Source of the DNA: CBDIDH01 sp965277595 | GTDB taxonomy: Bacteria; Planctomycetota; Planctomycetia; Isosphaerales; Isosphaeraceae | Length of the DNA: 64,000 nt | Reading direction: 5' to 3' | NCBI GenBank assembly: GCA_965277595.1 | Contig: CBDIDH010000001.1 | Location: 2,108,001 to 2,172,000, forward strand | Program-made: the position numbers and the translations under genes | Part shown: positions 24,409-33,763 of the stretch, one piece after another | How positions within the stretch are numbered: position 1 is the stretch's first letter | Layout: the number at the start of each line of letters is the position of its first letter | The notes under the pieces: generated by a model | The model's database searches: none | The model's input: only the letters and a program-made list of their open reading frames with translations | What the model was told of the DNA's origin: nothing

Positions 24409-27166
24409 ACGACACCTGCCTTTCCGGTTGATGCAGACGTTCCGGCGGCAGCCAGGCCGCCTTGGACCGTTCGAGCACCGCCAGCCGCCGCTCACGATCC
24501 ATGTGCTTTTTCAGTTTGTCGCGGTTCGATGGCTTGGGCGGCGCGTCGGCCAGATCGAGCGCCACCAACTTGCGGCTGGTTTCTTGAATCGCCTCGCGAA
24601 CCGCTTCCTTGTCGTCGGTGTAGAGCGTCATTTGCTTCCTGGCGCGCGTGCTCGACACGTAGAGCTGCTCTTTATTGGTCGCCGGCAGCGAATCCGACGA
24701 CATGGCGAGGATCGCCCGGTCCACCGTCTTGCCCTGCGCCGAAAAGCTGGTATCGACATAGCCGAAGCGGAAATGCCCGGCATCCTTGCCGACCAGCCAG
24801 CCGTTATCCAGGCGGATGTTGCCGCCCTTGGTGATCTCCTTCACGCGGTGAGTCTGCCCGTTTCGTAAGCAATGCTCGCCGTCACGGGTTTTCACCGTGC
24901 CGGTGAAACGGATGACGTCGCCCGCCGCCAGGCGGATGGTTTCCGGCTGGTAGAGCTGGAATTTGCCGGCATGCTCGACCGGCACCGAGGCCGGATCGGT
25001 GACGGCGATCCGCTGGCCGCTCTCATAGCCGCCCTTGGCTTTCTGGTGAAACTGGATCACCTGGCCGCTTTGATAGGTGGTCGCCTGGCCTCGCTCCGCT
25101 TCGCTGGCTTCCACCGGCACCAGCCGCGTGAATTCCCGCTCCTCGCTGTCCAGCTCGCCCGCCTGCCGCCGCTCCGAGCGTATCGCCGCCGTGATGCGGT
25201 TCGCTTCGGCGTGCGTCGGGGACACCACCAGCACCGATTCGTCGTTCTTTTCCGCTTCAAGGTAATCGCCGGCGATCTGCCGGTAACGCTCCTGATCGTC
25301 GCCCAGCTCCTGCACCCAGCCCATCGCGTCGATGGCGTCGAAGCCCTCGGCGCTCTTGCCTTCCGACAGCAGCGTCGCCGCCCGCAGGTAGGCGGGGTCT
25401 TTCTGGCGCAGGATTTCGGTCAGGCGGAACGGCTGGATGCCGGCATATTGCGTCAGCAGCCGCATCGTCGCCCCGCGCCCGACGCTGCCGTGCTGCATCG
25501 GGTCGCCGATCAGGACCAGCTTGAGGTTAAGTTTTTCGGCGAGGTGGCAGAGCCGGAAGGCGTCTTTGTGGCTGAGCATCGAGCTTTCATCGACGACGAC
25601 GCGGCCACCTTCGGCCGCTTTCTGCATTTTTTCATCGACCAGGAACCGGGCCAGGGTAGAGGCGGGGAATCCGTCTTTTTGCAGCACTTCCGCCGCCTTA
25701 GCCGTTGTAGCTGTGTAGATGGCCGATTGCCCGGCCAGCCGCAAGCCTTCGTCGAATCTCCCGAGCATCGACGTTTTGCCCACCCCGGCCGCGCCTTGCA
25801 CCACGTTCACGAGGTTTTCGGATTCCAGCAGCCCGGTGACGGTATTCCACTGGCCGTCATTGAGCTTGCTGCGCTCCAGCCCCTCCGCCACGCCGACCGG
25901 GCAGACCGTGCCTTGCCCGCGTGCCGCGAAGCCTACGATGAAATTCTCCTCGGCCTGCAGCGCGGAGGTGGTGACCACCCGCCTGCCGTCGATCTCGCGC
26001 ACGATGACGCCCGGCCGTTTGATGGCGGCCTCGATCTCCGCAGGCGTTGCCGTTCCCATGCTCCGCTCCATCGCGGTCGCCAGCACATGCTCCAGCCGGA
26101 ACACCGATTCCTGCTCGCCGTGGTGCCGCAGCGCGAAGTCGATCGCCTGATCGGCCCGGCGCTCCGGCGTCGCATTTAGCCCAAGCCTGGCCCGGCGGAT
26201 CGTTTCGTCAATGGCGTCGCCTTCATCGCCGGTGATCCGGCTATCCCAATATTCGCGGCATTCGGCCAGCGTCAAATCATCGCGCTTCTGGTGCCGCGAG
26301 GTGGCCCCGAGCTTGTCGCGCTCGACCGCCGACAGATGATCCGGCGCGTCTTCATCCGCCGCCTTACGTTCGGCGATGATTTCGGCTTCGGTGTCCTCGA
26401 TTTCACCCGACCGCCGCGAATTCTTCTCGACCACCGACGCCGGAATGCCCGCGATGTCCCAGGTGTGGTACTTGCCGTCCGGCTTCCATTTGGTTTCGAT
26501 CCCGTAGCCGGCATCAGCCAGCATGCCGGCAAGGTAATGGTCGAAACGCCGGTCGAAATACTTGCGAAGGTCCATGATCGGGCGGAACTTGACCGCCTTC
26601 CACTGGTCCTCAACCGCGTCGTAGGTCACGTTGGCAATCACATTGTGGATGTGTCGGTCCCAATCGGGCATCAGCCGCCATTTGTGGTCCGGCGGCAGCG
26701 ATTCATCTTCCACCGGCCGCGTTTCGGCGTGCTCCACCGAATACCACGCCAGGTTGCCGGTCACGCGGTCTTCCTGCCTGCCGCCCGAGCGTACCCGCGT
26801 CGTCGCGTAGCCTTCCAGGTCGCCCATCGCCAGCCGGTTGGCTTGCCAGATGAGGCCGGCGATCCGGTCGTCGCCGCGCTCCAGCGCCGTGGTGACGCCC
26901 TTGGGCACGCTGGCCGTCACGTCCCAGGCCGCCAGGCGGCCATCGATCAGCTTGGCGGTAAGCTGTTCGCCGCTGTGCGGGTCCAGGCCCCGCAGCAGCC
27001 GGCCGAATTGCTCGAATTCCGGCGGCCCGGTCAGCTCCAGCGTCGATGCCGCCTTGCCACCCCATTCGCGGTGCAGGTCGTCGCCGCCGGTGTAATAGCC
27101 GCCGTCCGATTTCGCGTAGTACGCTTCGGCTTTCTTAACATCCTTCACCGGCTTCATGCGAATCAT
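24398..27166 (-). CDS. MobF-family conjugative relaxase-helicase (TrwC/TraI type)
   Basis: 922 residues from ATG 27166 (MIRMKPVKDVKKAEAYYAKS); an in-frame GTG lies 21 bases upstream. Tyrosine pairs Y16-Y17 and Y24-Y25 correspond to the catalytic YY..YY of MobF relaxases, and the metal-binding histidines are H146 and H172-x-H174 (DRHIHN). The C-terminal half is a RecD-like helicase with Walker A GAAGVGKT at 458-465 and Walker B VVVDESSM at 523-530. The enzyme nicks at oriT, stays covalently attached, and unwinds the strand for export through TraG. At 922 residues it matches TrwC-type lengths. The origin of transfer is probably in the region just upstream (27200-27360). Confidence 0.92.
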   Translation of the reverse strand: MIRMKPVKDVKKAEAYYAKSDGGYYTGGDDLHREWGGKAASTLELTGPPEFEQFGRLLRGLDPHSGEQLTAKLIDGRLAAWDVTASVPKGVTTALERGDDRIAGLIWQANRLAMGDLEGYATTRVRSGGRQEDRVTGNLAWYSVEHAETRPVEDESLPPDHKWRLMPDWDRHIHNVIANVTYDAVEDQWKAVKFRPIMDLRKYFDRRFDHYLAGMLADAGYGIETKWKPDGKYHTWDIAGIPASVVEKNSRRSGEIEDTEAEIIAERKAADEDAPDHLSAVERDKLGATSRHQKRDDLTLAECREYWDSRITGDEGDAIDETIRRARLGLNATPERRADQAIDFALRHHGEQESVFRLEHVLATAMERSMGTATPAEIEAAIKRPGVIVREIDGRRVVTTSALQAEENFIVGFAARGQGTVCPVGVAEGLERSKLNDGQWNTVTGLLESENLVNVVQGAAGVGKTSMLGRFDEGLRLAGQSAIYTATTAKAAEVLQKDGFPASTLARFLVDEKMQKAAEGGRVVVDESSMLSHKDAFRLCHLAEKLNLKLVLIGDPMQHGSVGRGATMRLLTQYAGIQPFRLTEILRQKDPAYLRAATLLSEGKSAEGFDAIDAMGWVQELGDDQERYRQIAGDYLEAEKNDESVLVVSPTHAEANRITAAIRSERRQAGELDSEEREFTRLVPVEASEAERGQATTYQSGQVIQFHQKAKGGYESGQRIAVTDPASVPVEHAGKFQLYQPETIRLAAGDVIRFTGTVKTRDGEHCLRNGQTHRVKEITKGGNIRLDNGWLVGKDAGHFRFGYVDTSFSAQGKTVDRAILAMSSDSLPATNKEQLYVSSTRARKQMTLYTDDKEAVREAIQETSRKLVALDLADAPPKPSNRDKLKKHMDRERRLAVLERSKAAWLPPERLHQPERQVSYGR

Positions 27167-27199
27167 TGGGGTTCCCCACCCAGTCACAAAATCCGGTGT

Positions 27200-27227
27200 A
27201 TCATACGGAGCCGACCCACTAAATCAA
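27200..27227 (-). promoter_or_regulatory. Relaxase promoter
   Basis: On the minus strand TTGATT (27222-27227) and TATGAT (27200-27205) are 16 bases apart, ending about 35 bases above the relaxase ATG. Confidence 0.5.
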
Positions 27228-27304
27228 GTATGATTGCGCTTATGAGTTGCAAAAAGTTAGTAACAGTCTGATGCCCTTCGCGGGGCGAACGAGGAAAACC
27301 GCCG

Positions 27305-27357
27305 GATTTCACCGTGAAATCGGCCCCCGGAGCACAACCGTCAGTCGGTCAACTGAC
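27305..27357. other. Inverted repeats upstream of relaxase, oriT/operator candidate
   Basis: gatttcac/gtgaaatc (27305-27321, one-base centre) and gtcagt/actgac (27340-27357, six-base centre) lie upstream of the relaxase gene and before the divergent plus-strand genes. MobF relaxases usually act at an inverted-repeat-rich oriT next to their gene. I see no match to a known nic sequence, so this is a positional candidate only. Confidence 0.35.
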
Positions 27358-27517
27358 CCAGGAAAGCAATTAACCGATCGTCGGCCGCGAACTGGTTAAC
27401 GTCTTTCGGCTTGAAGTAAGTGCTTGACGCATCGAGAGAAACCGTCTACTTCTTTTTCATATGAGCGTCTTGCCACATCAGCCGAGCCCCTTGAGCATCG
27501 CCAAAGAATCACTGGCG

Positions 27518-27829
27518 ATGTCAGAACAGACCGGCGACAAAAATTTCCAGCGGATGGCGATCGGCCTGATGGCCGTAACCGGGCTGGCGACGTTCGCCCA
27601 TGTCATCCATGAAATCTGGCGGGATTTGCGGCCCAAACGCGAAGCCGCCAAGGCCGAGCCAGCTTACCAGCCGCCCAGGCGGGCCGAGTATGACGACGAG
27701 CCCGGCGATCACGACCAGGGGCGTCAGCGGAGCTGGGTGCAGAAATCCCGCGTCAGCGAGCGGCAAGCCGAAGGCGAAAAGAGCTGGACGGAGCATTCCG
27801 GCCGGCAACGCCCGGCCCGGCAGCATTAG
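27518..27829 (+). CDS. Small single-pass membrane protein
   Basis: 103 residues from ATG 27518 (MSEQTGDKNFQRMAIGLMAV); the frame opens earlier at ATG 27461. Neither start has a good ribosome site. One hydrophobic helix (MAIGLMAVTGLATFAHVI) is followed by a long charged tail. It lies between the relaxase and umuD, transcribed away from the relaxase. Unknown function. Confidence 0.45.
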   Translation: MSEQTGDKNFQRMAIGLMAVTGLATFAHVIHEIWRDLRPKREAAKAEPAYQPPRRAEYDDEPGDHDQGRQRSWVQKSRVSERQAEGEKSWTEHSGRQRPARQH

Positions 27830-27925
27830 CCGCTGAAACCAGCCCCGCCTCCGTCAGAAATCGATTGCCAGCCGAGGCGGCAAGGTGCAGCATGGACCAT
27901 CCCACCGATCGCCAGCAGGTTCCGC

Positions 27926-28357
27926 ATGCCGCAAGTCTCCCTCGAATTCTTCACGCCGTCTTTCGCCACCGCGATCAAACGGCCGCTGCTCACCTTCCGC
28001 GTCGCCGCCGGCTTCCCCAGCCCGGCCGACGATTACCTGGAAGGGCGGATCGATCTCAACGAGCAGTTCATCAAACACCCGGCCGCAACGTTTTTCGTGC
28101 GCGTATCGGGCGATTCAATGACCGGCGCCGGCATCTATGACGGCGATCTGCTGATCGTCGATCGCGCCGCCGAGGTGACCACCGGCTGCATCGTGGTGGC
28201 GCGCGTCCATGACGAATTCACGCTGAAGCGGATTCGTAAAGTCGGCAGCCGCGTGTTCCTGGTGCCGGAGAATGACCGCTACCCGGCCATGGAAATCACC
28301 GAAGGCAGCGACTTCGAGATTTGGGGCCGCGTCACCGGATCGGTGCGGGAATACTGA
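27926..28357 (+). CDS. umuD: UmuD-like S24 peptidase, pol V subunit
   Basis: 143 residues from ATG 27926 with AGG upstream. The autocleavage site A28-G29 (VAAGFPSP), serine nucleophile S64 in SGDSMTGAGI and lysine K101 in FTLKRI are all present, and the length equals typical UmuD. RecA-stimulated self-cleavage would yield the active form that binds UmuC for translesion synthesis. The stop is seven bases before umuC. No LexA box was recognised upstream. Confidence 0.93.
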   Translation: MPQVSLEFFTPSFATAIKRPLLTFRVAAGFPSPADDYLEGRIDLNEQFIKHPAATFFVRVSGDSMTGAGIYDGDLLIVDRAAEVTTGCIVVARVHDEFTLKRIRKVGSRVFLVPENDRYPAMEITEGSDFEIWGRVTGSVREY

Positions 28358-28364
28358 GGGCGGC

Positions 28365-29636
28365 ATGTTCGCCCTGGTCGATTGCAATAATTTTTATGCG
28401 TCGTGCGAGCGGGTGTTCAACCCGGCCATCCGCAACCGGCCGGTGATCGTGCTTTCCAACAATGACGGCTGCGTGATAGCCCGCAGCAACGAGGCCAAAG
28501 CCATTGGCTTCAAAATGGGCGATCCGTTCTTCAAGGTCCGCGAGCTGGTCAAGCGGCACGGCGTCGCCGTGTTTTCCAGCAACTACACGCTGTACGGCGA
28601 CATGAGCAGTCGCGTGATGGAGACGCTCGGCCACTTCGCGCCCGAGATCGAAATCTATTCGATCGACGAAGCGTTTTTGAACCTTGCCGGTTTCCCGGCA
28701 GAAACCTTAGACGCGCATGCCGCCGAGATCCGCCGCACGGTGAAGCAATGGACCGGCATACCGGTGAGCGTCGGCATTGGCCCGACCAAAACGCTCGCCA
28801 AGGCGGCTAATCAGCTCGCCAAGAGGCTTCCGGCCGCCGGAGGCATCTGGATCATCGACAATGAGCACAAGCGTCAGGAGAGCCTTTTACGGCTTCCGGT
28901 CGGCGATGTCTGGGGGGTCGGCCGGCAATGGGCCAGGTTCCTCGAAAGCCAGGGCATCAGCAACGCTTTGGAATTCAGCCGGCAGCCGGATGGCTGGGTT
29001 CGCCGCCATCTGAACGTTTTGGCCTTACGCACCGCCACCGAGCTACGCGGCACGCCCTGCATCCCGCTTGAGCTGGCCCCGCCGCCGAAAAAGGGTTTGG
29101 TCGTGTCGAGGATGTTCGGGAGGAAGCTGACCGATTTCGAGCCGATCAAGGAAGCGCTGATCGCCTACGCGACCCGTGCCGGCGAAAAGCTACGGCGCGA
29201 CCGCCTTGCCGCCCGGCATATGACCGTCTTTCTGCACAACAGCCCGTTCGCTACAGCTGAGGCGTATTACAGCAACGGCGCGAGCGTCCGGCTTCCTTAC
29301 CCGACCAGCGACACCGCCGAGCTGATCCGCCATGCCGCCGTCGCCCTGGAGCGGATTTACCGGCCCGGCTACCACTACAGCAAATGCGGCGTCATGCTGG
29401 CCGAACTGGTGCCGGAAGGCTCTGGTCAGGCGGATTTGTTCGACATCCGCGACGAGGAGCGCCGCCGCCGGCTGATGACCGCCCTCGATACCGTAAACCG
29501 GCGCATGGGGCACGACACGGTTTTCTACGCCGGCTCGGGTATCCGCCGCGATTGGAAGGCTTTCGCCAACATGAAGACCGGTGCGTTCACGACCGACTGG
29601 CGGCAGGTGATGCGGATTCAGCTCGGCGCTGAGTGA
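28365..29636 (+). CDS. umuC: UmuC-like Y-family DNA polymerase (pol V catalytic subunit)
   Basis: 423 residues from ATG 28365 with GAGGGCGG upstream. Catalytic acidic residues are D6 (VDCNNFYASCE) and D101-E102 (YSIDEAF). Near the C-terminus QADLF is a standard beta-clamp binding motif. The enzyme copies damaged DNA with low fidelity. Carriage with umuD on a conjugative element is common (mucAB, rumAB) and helps after single-strand transfer or UV stress. A 26-codon relic of a related gene lies at about 54541-54626. Confidence 0.95.
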   Translation: MFALVDCNNFYASCERVFNPAIRNRPVIVLSNNDGCVIARSNEAKAIGFKMGDPFFKVRELVKRHGVAVFSSNYTLYGDMSSRVMETLGHFAPEIEIYSIDEAFLNLAGFPAETLDAHAAEIRRTVKQWTGIPVSVGIGPTKTLAKAANQLAKRLPAAGGIWIIDNEHKRQESLLRLPVGDVWGVGRQWARFLESQGISNALEFSRQPDGWVRRHLNVLALRTATELRGTPCIPLELAPPPKKGLVVSRMFGRKLTDFEPIKEALIAYATRAGEKLRRDRLAARHMTVFLHNSPFATAEAYYSNGASVRLPYPTSDTAELIRHAAVALERIYRPGYHYSKCGVMLAELVPEGSGQADLFDIRDEERRRRLMTALDTVNRRMGHDTVFYAGSGIRRDWKAFANMKTGAFTTDWRQVMRIQLGAE

Positions 29637-29642
29637 CCGAAA

Positions 29643-29822
29643 CTAATGGCCCAGCCACCATCCGAATAGGAAGCCGACGAGCCCGCCGCAGATAGCGCTG
29701 GCGGCAAGGGCGATGATAACCGGCGATTCGACCGTCTCATCTCGGCCGGCAGGGATCTCAAGGATACGGTTTTGCACGGCTGTTACGATCGTTGCTGACG
29801 GATTCCAGCCGATAGTGTACAC
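29643..29822 (-). CDS. Possible 59-aa membrane protein opposite umuC
   Basis: GTG 29822 to TAG 29643 reads 59 residues (opening YTIGWNPSATIVTAVQNRIL) with a good hydrophobic helix (IIALAASAICGGLVGFLFGW) and a GH end. There is no ribosome site and the start is only nine bases from a divergent GTG at 29831, so at most one of the two starts is likely as drawn. Its convergent 3' end is seven bases from the umuC stop. Confidence 0.35.
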   Translation of the reverse strand: MYTIGWNPSATIVTAVQNRILEIPAGRDETVESPVIIALAASAICGGLVGFLFGWWLGH

Positions 29823-29830
29823 AAAATGCT

Positions 29831-30187
29831 GTGAGGTTCATTCAATTTATCATTTTTGTTTCTTTACTAATCGGGCTGATTGTCGCCCGGTACGGATTTT
29901 CTGCCGGCGAACCATCCGGCTTTACCCGGTTGGTCAATTTGGTTGACACGCGTCTCATCAATATTGCCGCCTACCCCGGTCTATTCGCGCTGCTGCTTGG
30001 CATTTTGCTTGGCATGTTCATTTTCCCATTAATATATCGCCTAGCGGAATTCGGTTTCGCTGACGTGCTTCTACCCGCCGCGCACCGGCAGCAAGCCGAA
30101 TGTATTGATCCGCGCACCAATGTGATGTATTCCACCGTTGATCGGAAAACCCTCGATCAGGCGCCGAACGAGACTCCGGCTGGGTAA
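29831..30187 (+). CDS. Two-pass membrane protein, unknown
   Basis: 118 residues from GTG 29831 (MRFIQFIIFVSLLIGLIVAR). A second hydrophobic stretch covers AYPGLFALLLGILLGMFIFP. The C-terminal tail is soluble and charged. No ribosome site is evident, so the start is uncertain. Small membrane proteins of this kind are frequent passengers in ICEs. Confidence 0.5.
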   Translation: MRFIQFIIFVSLLIGLIVARYGFSAGEPSGFTRLVNLVDTRLINIAAYPGLFALLLGILLGMFIFPLIYRLAEFGFADVLLPAAHRQQAECIDPRTNVMYSTVDRKTLDQAPNETPAG

Positions 30188-30263
30188 GCATTGCCTGACT
30201 CTGGACTTACGCGCGGAATGACCTAAAATCAAATCTCCGAATTTTCCGTCCAGGAGCCCGAGC

Positions 30264-33200
30264 TTGCCAGTCGAAGCCAAACCACTCTTCCGCCCGGATG
30301 TCCTGCGCCCGCATCTTGCGACATTTACGCTCCCGGAGCGGGCAAAGGCGGCGCGCCCTAAGCTCATCAAATGGGCGGAGATGCTTGCGTCGAACCGCGC
30401 CGACGCGTTCAAGGAGCAGGAAATCCTGCCGGATTTCCTCACCGATATCTTCTGTGAGCTGCTCGGCTACACGCGGGCCGTCGATCACAAGGACCGCTTC
30501 ACCTTGTCGCGCGAAAAGCACGTCCAGGTGGACGGCAAGTTCGCCGATGCTGTGCTGGGCGATTTCCGGCACGCAAGCGAGCAATTCACCGTCGCCGTCG
30601 AGGGCAAAGGGCCGAAAGACCCGCTAGACCGGCCGTTTGCCGGCCGCAAGATGTCCGCCGTCGATCAGGGCTACCGTTACGCGATCAATCTGCCGTGCGA
30701 CTGGATCATCGTCACCTCGATCCGGCAGACCCGGCTTTATTTCAAAGGCGCCGATCAGTACACTTACGAACGTTTCGATACCGAAAAGCTTGCCAGCGAT
30801 GATGGCCTGCTCAAACGGTTCCTTTTCCTGCTCGATGCCGAACGGGTCGTGCCGGCATCGGGCAAATGCCATTTTTACGATCTTCTCAGCGCGTCGGAAA
30901 AAGTCGGCCGCGAGCTGACCAAAGAATTCTATGTCCGCTATGCCGAGATTCGCGAGTTAGCGTTTGAACATTTGTGCCAGACCAACGCCAGCATCTCCCC
31001 GCAAGCGGTACTGGCCGCGACGCAGAAGCTACTCGATCGCATCCTGTTCTGCGCCTTCTGCGAAGACCGGGGCTTGCTTCCGGCAGAAACCATCGCCGGA
31101 GCCTATACGCACCGCGATCCCTATACCCCCCGCCCGGTATGGGAGAATTTTCGCGGCCTGTTCCGGGCGGTCGATACCGGCAACCCGGCCCTGAGCATTC
31201 CGCCGTATAACGGCGGCCTGTTTGCCGGGGATACCGTTCTCGACCAGCTCGCCGTGCCCGATGAGGTGTGCGGCTATTTCCGCGATCTGGCCGCCTATGA
31301 TTTCCGCCCGCCGTTTCAGGTGGCCGGCGACGTGACCGCCCAGGCCGGCAAGCTCATCGACGTGGACATCCTCGGCCACATCTTCGAGCAATCGATTTCG
31401 GACCTGGAACGAATCCGCAACGAGCTGGAAGGCATCACCGAGCGGCTCGGCCTGGCCGAGCACACGGCACGCCGCAAGAAAGAAGGTGCCTTTTACACGC
31501 CGAACTTCATCACCCGGTACATCGTAGGCGAGGCGTTGGGAAGGGTGCTGAAGGCTCGATTCGAGCAGCTCCGCCAGGCGCACCTTAAGACAGCGGTGAA
31601 GAACGTCCAGCCAATGCTCCGCAATCCGGATGCCTTCGACGCGGCCAAACTCACCAAGGCACAAGCGGCGGCGCTCATCGCGTTTTGGGAAGATTGGCAG
31701 GAAATCCTCAAAACCATCCGCATTCTCGATCCGGCGTGCGGCAGCGGCGCCTTCCTAATCGAAGCGTTCGAGCAGATGTACGCGGCTTTCCAGTCGTCAA
31801 ACGACCGGCTTGAGGAGCTGCGCGGGCAGCGAACACTTTTCGATCTTGATACCCAGATTCTGCAAAACAACCTCTATGGCGTCGATCTGAACGAGGAAGC
31901 CGTCGAAATCTGTCGGCTGAGCCTGTGGATCAAAACGGCGCGACGCGGCAAGCCGCTGACCAGCCTCGATCATACCATCCGCGTCGGCAACAGCGTCATT
32001 GCCGATCCGAAGGTTCACGCCAAGGCGTTCGATTGGCACACCGCTTTTCCGGAGGTTTTCGAGCAGGGCGGCTTCGATGTCGTGGTCGGCAACCCGCCTT
32101 ACGTGCGCCAGGAATGGATTTCGGCTTTCAAGCCGTATTTCCAGACGAGTTATCGCGTCTACCACGGCACGGCCGATCTCTACGTTTATTTCTACGAGCT
32201 GGGGATGCGGGTGCTGAAGCCGGGCGGCCGGCTCTCGTTCATCGTCACCAACAAGTGGATGAAAAGCGGATATGGCGAGCCGTTGCGGCGGTTCTTCGCG
32301 GAAGCCACTTGGATCGAATCGGTAATCGATTTCGGGCACGCCAAGCAGATTTTCGAGGATGCCGACGTCTTCCCGTCGATCATCGTTGCGCGCCGGCCAA
32401 ATGACGAGCCACCCCCCCATGCGACACGCGTATGCGCCATCCCGCGAGAGCAGCTCCGCATTAACGATTTGAGCAGCCAGATCGAGACAGAAGGCTTCGA
32501 TATTGAGCGGATGAGCCTCAATGAAGGCGCTTGGTCGCTTGAACCGAAGGCGGTTACCGATCTCATGGCGAAGATCCGCGCGCGGGGCACGCCGCTTGCC
32601 GAATTCGCCTCGGTAAAGCCGTACCGTGGCATCCTGACCGGCTTCAACGAAGCGTTTCTCATCGACACGGCGACGAGGAATTCCCTGGTGGCGGCAGACC
32701 CACGTTGTGCGGACGTCATTAAGCCTTACCTGCGGGGCCAGGATGTCAGGCGCTGGCACCCGGATTGGGCCGGGCTGTGGATGATCGCCCTGAAATCCAG
32801 CGGCGACTTTGCCTGGCCGTGGTCTGACGCTGGCGATCAGGCCGAGGAGGTATTTCGTCAAATCTATCCGAGCATTCACGCACGCATGAAGCCGATGGAA
32901 GCGGCGCTCAGAAAGCGGCAGGATAAAGGCCGTAACTGGTGGGAACTTCGGTCTTGCGCCTACTGGCACGAATTCGACAAACCGAAACTGAACTATCAGG
33001 AGATTCAATTTCATTCATCGTACTGTTTGGATGAAAATGGTCATTACGGCAATAATAAAACATTCTTTATACAGACCGGCGATCTCTATCTGTTGAGCGT
33101 CCTGAATTCGCCGCTGCTCTGGTGGCACAACTGGCGATACCTGCCGCACATGAAGGACGAGGCACTATCACCCGTCGCCTTTTTGATGGAAAATTTGCCG

Positions 33201-33614
33201 ATCGCGAAGCCTTCCGACGAAATCCGGTCAAAGACGGAAGAAGCCGCACGACGCCTGATCGACATCACCAAGCAGCAGCAGGCCACGTTATGCGACCTGC
33301 TCGACTGGCTCCAGGTCGAGCACGGCATCGATGCACCGAGTACCAAGCTCGGAAACCCGCTTGATTTCGATTCCGACGCCTTTGTCGCGGAAATCCGCAA
33401 AGTTCGCGGTAAGAAGAATCCGCTGAGCCTGGCTGCCTTACGCGCCCTGCGCGAAGAATTCGCGCGCACGATCATCCCGGCCCAAGCGATCGCCCTGGAG
33501 GCACGAACGCTGGAGCGCGTCATCAGCGACCTGGTGAACGCTGCCTATGGCCTGACGCCGACTGAAATCGCGCTCGTGCGGGAAACAGCACCGCCGCGGA
33601 TGCCAGAGTCGTAG
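30264..33614 (+). CDS. Type IIG-like restriction-modification enzyme (Eco57I/N6-MTase class)
   Basis: 1116 residues from TTG 30264, preceded by AGGAG at seven bases. The N-terminal domain has D95 and E113-x-K115 (VAVEGKG), matching a PD-(D/E)xK nuclease. GAFYTP at 408-413 is methyltransferase motif X, LDPACGSGAF at 488-497 motif I, and NPPY at 610-613 motif IV, all for N6-adenine methylation. The C-terminal ~450 residues resemble a TaqI/Eco57I target-recognition domain. One polypeptide would both methylate and cut, so it needs no partner genes, and none is nearby. The recognition sequence cannot be read from this. Confidence 0.88.
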   Translation: MPVEAKPLFRPDVLRPHLATFTLPERAKAARPKLIKWAEMLASNRADAFKEQEILPDFLTDIFCELLGYTRAVDHKDRFTLSREKHVQVDGKFADAVLGDFRHASEQFTVAVEGKGPKDPLDRPFAGRKMSAVDQGYRYAINLPCDWIIVTSIRQTRLYFKGADQYTYERFDTEKLASDDGLLKRFLFLLDAERVVPASGKCHFYDLLSASEKVGRELTKEFYVRYAEIRELAFEHLCQTNASISPQAVLAATQKLLDRILFCAFCEDRGLLPAETIAGAYTHRDPYTPRPVWENFRGLFRAVDTGNPALSIPPYNGGLFAGDTVLDQLAVPDEVCGYFRDLAAYDFRPPFQVAGDVTAQAGKLIDVDILGHIFEQSISDLERIRNELEGITERLGLAEHTARRKKEGAFYTPNFITRYIVGEALGRVLKARFEQLRQAHLKTAVKNVQPMLRNPDAFDAAKLTKAQAAALIAFWEDWQEILKTIRILDPACGSGAFLIEAFEQMYAAFQSSNDRLEELRGQRTLFDLDTQILQNNLYGVDLNEEAVEICRLSLWIKTARRGKPLTSLDHTIRVGNSVIADPKVHAKAFDWHTAFPEVFEQGGFDVVVGNPPYVRQEWISAFKPYFQTSYRVYHGTADLYVYFYELGMRVLKPGGRLSFIVTNKWMKSGYGEPLRRFFAEATWIESVIDFGHAKQIFEDADVFPSIIVARRPNDEPPPHATRVCAIPREQLRINDLSSQIETEGFDIERMSLNEGAWSLEPKAVTDLMAKIRARGTPLAEFASVKPYRGILTGFNEAFLIDTATRNSLVAADPRCADVIKPYLRGQDVRRWHPDWAGLWMIALKSSGDFAWPWSDAGDQAEEVFRQIYPSIHARMKPMEAALRKRQDKGRNWWELRSCAYWHEFDKPKLNYQEIQFHSSYCLDENGHYGNNKTFFIQTGDLYLLSVLNSPLLWWHNWRYLPHMKDEALSPVAFLMENLPIAKPSDEIRSKTEEAARRLIDITKQQQATLCDLLDWLQVEHGIDAPSTKLGNPLDFDSDAFVAEIRKVRGKKNPLSLAALRALREEFARTIIPAQAIALEARTLERVISDLVNAAYGLTPTEIALVRETAPPRMPES

Positions 33615-33719
33615 GGCCGGTTTCACGCTCTGGCCGCAACCGACACTCAAAGTCGTGTGTGGCTAACCCACTGCTATTCTGCAACTTAGGTCATTTTCAA
33701 CTGGCTTGACAGGCTCGAT

Positions 33720-33748
33720 TTGACCTGATAGGAATTTTCCTATATTAT
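33720..33748 (+). promoter_or_regulatory. Promoter with internal operator for the RelE-HigA TA
   Basis: TTGACC (33720-33725) and TATTAT (33743-33748) are 17 bases apart. TAGGAA-TT-TTCCTA (33729-33742) fills the spacer, an ideal position for autorepression by the XRE antitoxin. Confidence 0.7.
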
Positions 33749-33763
33749 GAGGAGTGTGGAATT

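Noticed and set aside
24872..26179. 435-codon plus-strand frame opposite the relaxase
   Set aside because: Antisense shadow, no start signal or motif.
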